NCBI GenBank assembly: GCA_963971425.1
Contig: OZ020516.1
Location: 35,452,199-35,516,198, forward strand
Origin: Bryoerythrophyllum caledonicum
Taxonomy: Eukaryota; Streptophyta; Bryopsida; Pottiales; Pottiaceae
Reading direction: 5' to 3'
Length of the DNA: 64,000 nt
Shown: piece after piece, positions 58,780-64,000 of the stretch
How positions within the stretch are numbered: position 1 is the stretch's first letter
How the letters are laid out: every line of letters starts with the position of its first letter
The notes under the pieces: model-generated
Told to the model about the DNA's origin: nothing
The model's database searches: none
The model's input: the letters and a program-made list of their open reading frames with translations, nothing else
Position numbers and translations under genes: made by a program

Positions 58780-60066
58780 ACATGAATAACAGTAAAATCT
58801 TTAACTCCTTTGCACACTTGATGGTTTACGAATAAGCCCTTACGTTAAACACCATATTGTTATGGATGGTTCTTTCAATAGTATGCCTGTAACTTTGGTA
58901 TGATCTCAGACTTTGACATACAATGATATCTAATGTCCATAGTTTTCATGAATTTTCTAGATGCCGAAATTGGTGAATTGATACCAAAGTTAAGAATTTC
59001 TTGATAGTTTATTAAATACTACTAATACAAAATCGACTTCAAATTTCAGCTACATATTGGAAAAAAACACAACTTGTCACCAATGGGACAACCGCCGTGT
59101 GTCTCCAAACGCCGTGAAGCATGTTTCTTAGACCTGGAATGTTGGGGACATTGGGACAATCGCATCATGACCCTAGTGTCAAATGTTTTACCTCATTGGA
59201 ATATGTTGATTTTGCACATAATAATTTAAAATGAATGTATCCAAATTTGTGCAGACATTGCCTTCTAAACGTACAAAATTTTGAGTTAGATAATAAACAT
59301 GAAGTTAAGACCCCATTTCAAGAAGTTCTAGAGTTTCTTTTAATATGTAGAAACTGATTATACGTGTTTAAGCTATTAACGTCTCAGATTTAGGATGTTT
59401 TGTCATTAAAGTGTCCATTTGTTAATAATTGCAGGTGGTTTCATTTGTTGGTAAATTATTAGATTAATATATTTCACTTTCAGTTGCAAGATGCCTAGTC
59501 AAATCAAACTTACAAAAAAATTCTACACTAATACAAATGAAGCTGCTTTCCACTATTGATGACATATTTCGGTGAAATATCGAAAAAGTGTTCTGCATAG
59601 TGTAATAAAATCGAAATGGGTTACATTTGTACAAGTACTCTCTTTCAAGCATGAAGTAAAACTGTACATCAAACATTTTCCACGCAAGGTTATATTGAAT
59701 ATAAACTGTGGATCTTTTAAGTAATTTCGAACACGGTCAATTCGTAGCAACGACAAAATATTACAATTAAAGAGATTGATAGTAGAGCATTTCCTTGTCG
59801 TAAGCCCAATATTTCCTCAAAACACTTCAAAAAATCAAGCCAATGGAAATTTCTTCCAAACAAACTACAATTTACAAGCCAACAGGTAGCCGATAACATG
59901 ATATGATCCTGACGATACTCTTGCCCATTTACAGAAACCCGGGTGACCATACTTGGAACCAATTTCCAAGCTGATAATGCAGCGAGGTCCTAAACAAAAA
60001 TTGCTATACATTCATATATTCAGAAGTCGCTAAAATCCTGTCCTGCACACTCGACCATTTTCCCAT
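58780..60066. other. Gene-free AT-rich stretch downstream of ELIP copy 1
   Basis: No supported gene on either strand. The 3' untranslated region of the first ELIP copy probably extends to about 59900. Confidence 0.5.
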
Positions 60067-60941
60067 TTACAAGCCAAAAACGGCAGAGTGGGTGAAGGCC
60101 TCAGTGATGACCAGGCCCAGGAACCCCAACATCGCAATGCGCCCGTTCCACCGCTCCGCCCGCGCCGTGAACGGCCCGAAGCTGCGCGCGTCCGTCGACT
60201 CGCCGCTCATGATCGGCACCAGCGACGCGTACGTGAACAGCTGCACCGCTCCCAAGAAGTAGAACAGACCCGGCTGCCCAGCGTTCGTCACTTGCTCGAA
60301 CACCGTCTGGCCCGTCAGCCTCTCCGCCACCACGGCCCATACGAACCCAAGCATCGCCTGCACACACGTTCAGCGCAAGTTCAGAAATATGCGAAAGCGG
60401 CTGAACATGTGACTGCACGAGGCACGAGTAGCTGGAGCCGGGAAATTGCGGACATTTGAACCACGGTTGTCAAAAAATAGAAGTGTTAAGTGGTGAGGTC
60501 GCCATAACCACGACATCGAATACTCACCAGTCGGCAGTTGATGGTCTCGGGTGCGGCGCCATCGAACGCGAACACGCTGAAGAAGTTCTTGCTCCCGGTC
60601 TCCGGCCGCCTCTCCACCTCGGGCCGAGGGTAGAAGGACCCGGACGTCGGCTCGGTGCCGAACACCGACTTCTTCTCGGACTCGTTGGTCTCCTGGTTGC
60701 GTAGGATGTCGTCCTTGGTGATGGTCTTCTTGGTCTGCTGGTCCACCACCGCCTTGGCATCGGCCATGGGACCCTCACCCTTGCCCACCTCGCACCACAC
60801 CCTCCCAGCGAGAGAGGTCATGAGCCTGGGCGAGCTGGTGACTCCAGCTCCACCCAACTTGTTGAGCTTTGAGTGGAGAGGCAGGGCTTGGAGGCCCCCA
60901 AGCTTGACACATGCAACCTGCGACATCACCATGGCTGCCAT
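60067..60941 (-). CDS. ELIP: Early light-induced protein (ELIP), tandem copy 1
   Basis: Two exons, 60941-60528 and 60357-60067, joined in phase 0, give 234 residues. Residues 1 to about 50 are a plastid transit peptide (MAAMVMSQVACVKLGG). A hydrophilic stretch follows (QQTKKTITKDDIL; ESEKKSVFGTEPTSGS). The LHC-like three-helix part has FFSVFAFDGAAPETINCRLA (helix 1, motif residues 132-137), GLFYFLGAVQLFTYASLVPI (helix 2, about 169-188) and ERWNGRIAMLGFLGLVITEA (helix 3, motif 206-211). ELIPs sit in the thylakoid membrane, bind chlorophyll or carotenoid, and protect under high light and desiccation. Helix 1 has Cys where the family normally has Gly (NGR), whereas helix 3 keeps NGR. The intron is 170 bp. 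The second copy starts 2,757 bp away in the same orientation. Confidence 0.96.
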
Positions 60942-61074
60942 ACTTGCTGTTGCTGTAACAGATAGAGGAGCTTCACAAGAATGACACTAGAGTTCGGTGC
61001 AAGATCAATATACAAGGTGTAGAGAATGACTTTCTTACAGCTTGCGTCTGATGCATTGAGCATCGGAACTTGCA

Positions 61075-61081
61075 TTATATA
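61075..61081 (-). promoter_or_regulatory. TATA box of ELIP copy 1
   Basis: TATATAA on the minus strand, about 134 bases before the start codon at 60941. Confidence 0.6.
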
Positions 61082-61117
61082 GTGGCGATCACCTCGACTG
61101 CGGAGACGCGAATGAAT

Positions 61118-61187
61118 GCCATGTAGGATCTTGGCGTGGCAGCGTGGGTATGACAAGAATGGCACTTTTGCAAAGAATGGCGTTGTC
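61118..61187 (-). promoter_or_regulatory. Conserved upstream block of ELIP copy 1
   Basis: The words CCATGTAGGAT, GGCGTGGCAGCG and TTTTGCAAAGAATGGCG (plus-strand spelling) recur in the same order upstream of copy 2 at 63930-63995. On the sense strand it contains GCTGCCACGCC, similar to the CACG-type cores of light and stress elements. It lies about 40-110 bp upstream of the TATA box. Confidence 0.6.
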
Positions 61188-61189
61188 CT

Positions 61190-62835
61190 CGTCCACGAGG
61201 CTAGCTGCAGCAAGCAAAGTGCAATGTGGTTGCACACAACGAACGAGAACGGCACGTGGTCGAAACGCGTCTGGTGTGTAGATGGCTGCGCACTGTCTGA
61301 GTATCGAGAAGGGCACGTAAACGTGGAGTGGGTGACGGCCCTTCAAGTTCCTTTGGCATGCATGGCCGGCCAGTGTTTCACGGTCCGATACTCTTAATAA
61401 TGACATGTAGATATTTTGTATGGTTTGCTTTCACGTCTGGTCTGTCTATTCACTACACTGTTCACCGTATATAGTATGGCTTTGTTTTTCATGTGGATCA
61501 CGACACTAATTTACACCAAACACTTACTTGCCCAATTTTGATTGGGAATTTATTTTCAAGCAATTGTGAGTGTAAATTTTCAATCAGTGTTGAAACTTGA
61601 AGTACCTAGGTCGTCTAGGAAATCAACCTATCTAGGTTAATCTTGGCTACATAGCACTACACCAAACACTAAATATAGTGCGGATTCACTGGTAATGCGG
61701 GTGAGATTGATGTGGACACATCAATTTTGGTTTTGGAACACACTTGATGTGGACACATTTCAACATGAGTCATGCTATTTTTTGCCACCATACCGCCACT
61801 TTCTACTAGATATCTTCTACTCGCCGTCGCTTGCCGCCACCTCACTTCTGCTCGCCGCCACCTCTCCATAATCTACATTAATTTTGTGTCAATTTTTTTG
61901 GAAGAATATCACACTATTTTTTGAGGAACATAATTTGATGTGTATTGAGAATTGAGGACCGAGGTGGACAAAATTTGCGTAATTTGCGTGTACTGGAATT
62001 AGTGTAGGTATTTCAAAAATGTCTGGTCCACACTATATGCAGTGGTTGGTGTACTTTTGAATTTATAGATTTTGGGGCTTTTTTTCCAGGTTCCTAAAGA
62101 GCTTCGTATGTCTCTGTCAAATCATCTAATTTGACTCAGGTGGTATGGCTAGAATCATACAAATTTACATTTGTGGATGTTATATTTACATACTCTATTC
62201 ATTTAGGGTTGGATTGATGTTGTATTGAAGAAAGTAGACTACAATGAATAATTTCTTAATGTAAAACTACTAATACTTCACATCTCAAATATGTTTTAGG
62301 ATAATGAAATTAATATCATATTTATTAATTCAATTTTTTTTTTGTATACTAAACTTTTATTCAAATTTCTGTAATGAACTATACATGTGCCAGATTTGAT
62401 ACAGTTGTAAATGAAATCAAAATATTTGAAATCAAACAAAATAAAAATTGACTATCTTCACAAATAGCCAAGATTTATAATTTTTTAATACAGTAAGACT
62501 GATCAAAATAGTATAATAATATGCTCAACATTATACATCTGAAGACATTCAACTACATAAAATCTTGGTTTGTAGTGAAAATAGTTGCCTATGATAGGCA
62601 ACAAAACTTCTGGCATGGCACTGTACTGTACACTGCTTAATCGAAAGCTCCACTTGAGCACCCGACAAATTTATTACCAAACAATCAGGCAAAACGCTAA
62701 ACTCGCAGAAATGGGCACGAGATAGTAGCATGTCCCTCAAGCTAACTGTACAATGGCAAGAGCAAAACTCTGCACATTCACTTGGCTACCTTCAAGAAAT
62801 AGCCTCAATCAAACAAGTGCAAGCTCAGACGTGAT
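61190..62835. other. Spacer between the ELIP copies
   Basis: No gene is seen. It becomes AT-rich after about 61400. The 61790-61870 segment has a short (TCGCCGCCACCTC)-like repetition. The start of the duplicated unit beyond the promoter block is not recognisable here. Confidence 0.5.
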
Positions 62836-63698
62836 TTACATGCCGAAGACGGCAGAGTGGGTGAAGGCCTCGGTGATGACCAGGCCCAGGAACCCCAACA
62901 TCGCAATGCGCCCGTTCCACCGCTCCGCCCTCGCCGTGAACGGCCCGAAGCTGCGCGCGTCCGTCGACTCACCGCTCATGATCGGCACCAGCGACGCGTA
63001 CGTGAACAGCTGCACCGCTCCCAGAAAGTACAACAGCCCTGGCTGCCCAGCGTTCGTCACTTGCTCGAACACCGTCTGGCCCGTCAGCCTCTCCACCACC
63101 ACGGCCCACACAAACCCGAGCATCGCCTGCACACGCAAGAGCACAAGCTAAGAGTTGATCCAACGTCACTATATACATGACTACATGAGGCACGGCTAAC
63201 TGGAGCGGGAAGTAAAACCACGATTGTCAAAAAATAGAAATGCCAAGTGGCGAGATCGCCATAACCACGACATCGAATACTCACCAGTCGGCAGTTGATG
63301 GTCTCGGGTGCGGCGCCATCGAACGCGAACACGCTGAAGAAGTTCTTGCTCCCGGTCTCCGGCCGCCTCTCCACCTCGGGCCGAGGGTAGAAGGACCCGG
63401 ACGTCGGCTCGGTGCCGAACACCGACTTCTTCTCGGACTCGTTGGTCTCCTGGTTGCGCAGGATGTCGTCCTTGGTGATGGTCTTCTTGGTCTGCTGGTC
63501 CACCACCGCCTTGGCATCGGCCAGAGGACCCTCACCCTTGCCCACCTCGCAGCGCACCCTCCCAGCGAGAGAGGTCATGAGCCTGGGCGAGCTGGTGACT
63601 CCAGCTCCACCCAACTTGTTGAGCTTTGAGTGGATGGGCAGGGCTTGGAGGCCTCCAAGCTTGACGCATGCAACCTGCGACATCACCATGGCTGCCAT
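62836..63698 (-). CDS. ELIP: Early light-induced protein (ELIP), tandem copy 2
   Basis: Two exons, 63698-63285 and 63126-62836, phase 0, 234 residues. The architecture is the same as copy 1: transit peptide, hydrophilic stretch, then three helices with ETINCR (132-137) and ERWNGR (206-211). By eye, six residues differ from copy 1: LPIHSK for LPLHSK, RVRCEV for RVWCEV, GPLADA for GPMADA, VVVERL for VVAERL, GLLYF for GLFYF, and a final Met for Leu. The intron (158 bp) begins with the same about 30 bases as that of copy 1. Expression is probably light- or stress-controlled like other ELIPs; this is inferred from the family. Confidence 0.96.
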
Positions 63699-63898
63699 AC
63701 TTGCTGTTGCTGTTGCGGCTGGATCTTGCTGATGGCAGAGCTTCGAACTAGATGCAGTTACAGGTATGTAGCGCCCAACAGTCCGATCTAATTCGTGGGA
63801 TCCAGACTATCTGGAATTGTAACTGACGTACAGAAGTGTATAAGACTGCAGTAAGGAAATGATCTACTGATGATTGAGGAATAGAGCACGAATGCAGC

Positions 63899-63905
63899 TT
63901 ATATT
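63899..63905 (-). promoter_or_regulatory. TATA-like box of ELIP copy 2
   Basis: AATATAA on the minus strand, about 200 bases before the start codon at 63698. The block shared with copy 1 lies just upstream. Confidence 0.5.
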
Positions 63906-63928
63906 GTAGCGAGCGGGGAGCGAGTGGG

Positions 63929-64000
63929 CGCCATGTAGGATTCCGGCGTGGCAGCGCGGGTGTGAGAGGGAGGGTGCTTTTGCAAAGAATGGCGCTGCCC
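63929..64000 (-). promoter_or_regulatory. Conserved upstream block of ELIP copy 2
   Basis: CCATGTAGGATT, GGCGTGGCAGCG and TTTTGCAAAGAATGGCG occur in the same order and spacing as at 61118-61187, apart from small changes. The block runs to the window edge, so its full extent is unknown. Confidence 0.6.

Noticed and set aside
60088-60704. Long plus-strand frames opposite the first ELIP (123 and 82 codons)
   Set aside because: They are antisense shadows of the ELIP exons, caused by GC-rich codon use; the same shadows recur opposite copy 2 (62857-63180, 63240-63629).

Overview
The window looks like nuclear DNA of a land plant, most likely a non-seed plant such as a moss or liverwort. The coding regions are split by short introns with GT..AG borders. 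There is a nuclear-type tRNA-Glu gene, a plastid-targeted ELIP pair, a plant-type MATE transporter, a plant Kazal-type inhibitor and an NC2-beta/Dr1 histone-fold gene. The placement among non-seed plants is inferred from the abundance of Tc1/mariner-, pogo- and piggyBac-like DNA transposon relics and the absence of any recognisable LTR-retrotransposon polymerase. No species can be named from sequence alone.

Layout: positions 1-31,700 are AT-rich and practically gene-free. They are filled with short DNA-transposon derivatives (terminal-inverted-repeat elements, foldback elements, a tRNA-derived SINE-like unit), dispersed repeats of 90 to about 1,100 bp, a dead Tc1/mariner transposase (24.0-25.0 kb) and a dead, internally deleted Tigger/pogo-type transposase (29.2-30.8 kb). 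Positions 31.9-38.5 kb are a small gene island: Kazal-type secreted/anchored inhibitor (+), tRNA-Glu(CUC) (+), a possible small membrane protein (-), a palindromic foldback repeat, then Dr1 (+). Positions 41.8-44.3 kb carry a seven-exon MATE gene (-) with a GC-AG intron. Positions 44.4-53.5 kb are again repeats, including a second dead Tc1/mariner transposase and a 780-bp piggyBac-like element. Positions 53.6-55.5 kb hold a plastid membrane protein gene (-) with a PIF/Harbinger-like MITE just upstream. A TIR-domain-like fragment lies at 58.5 kb. Two near-identical ELIP genes (-) end the window.

The genes are not an operon and have unrelated jobs: transcriptional repression (Dr1), secondary-metabolite or ion export (MATE), protease inhibition at the cell surface (Kazal), a plastid membrane protein of unknown role, and photoprotection (ELIPs). 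The ELIP pair is a recent tandem duplication that kept its upstream promoter block.

Exon models were assembled by hand from splice signals and reading-frame continuity. All phases close and give 162, 154, 500, 319, 234 and 234 residues. The most unusual signal is a family of about 100-140-bp modules. They are arranged head-to-tail and then tail-to-tail around the Tc1/mariner relic at 22.6-25.4 kb, and without any transposase at 34.97-35.85 kb.
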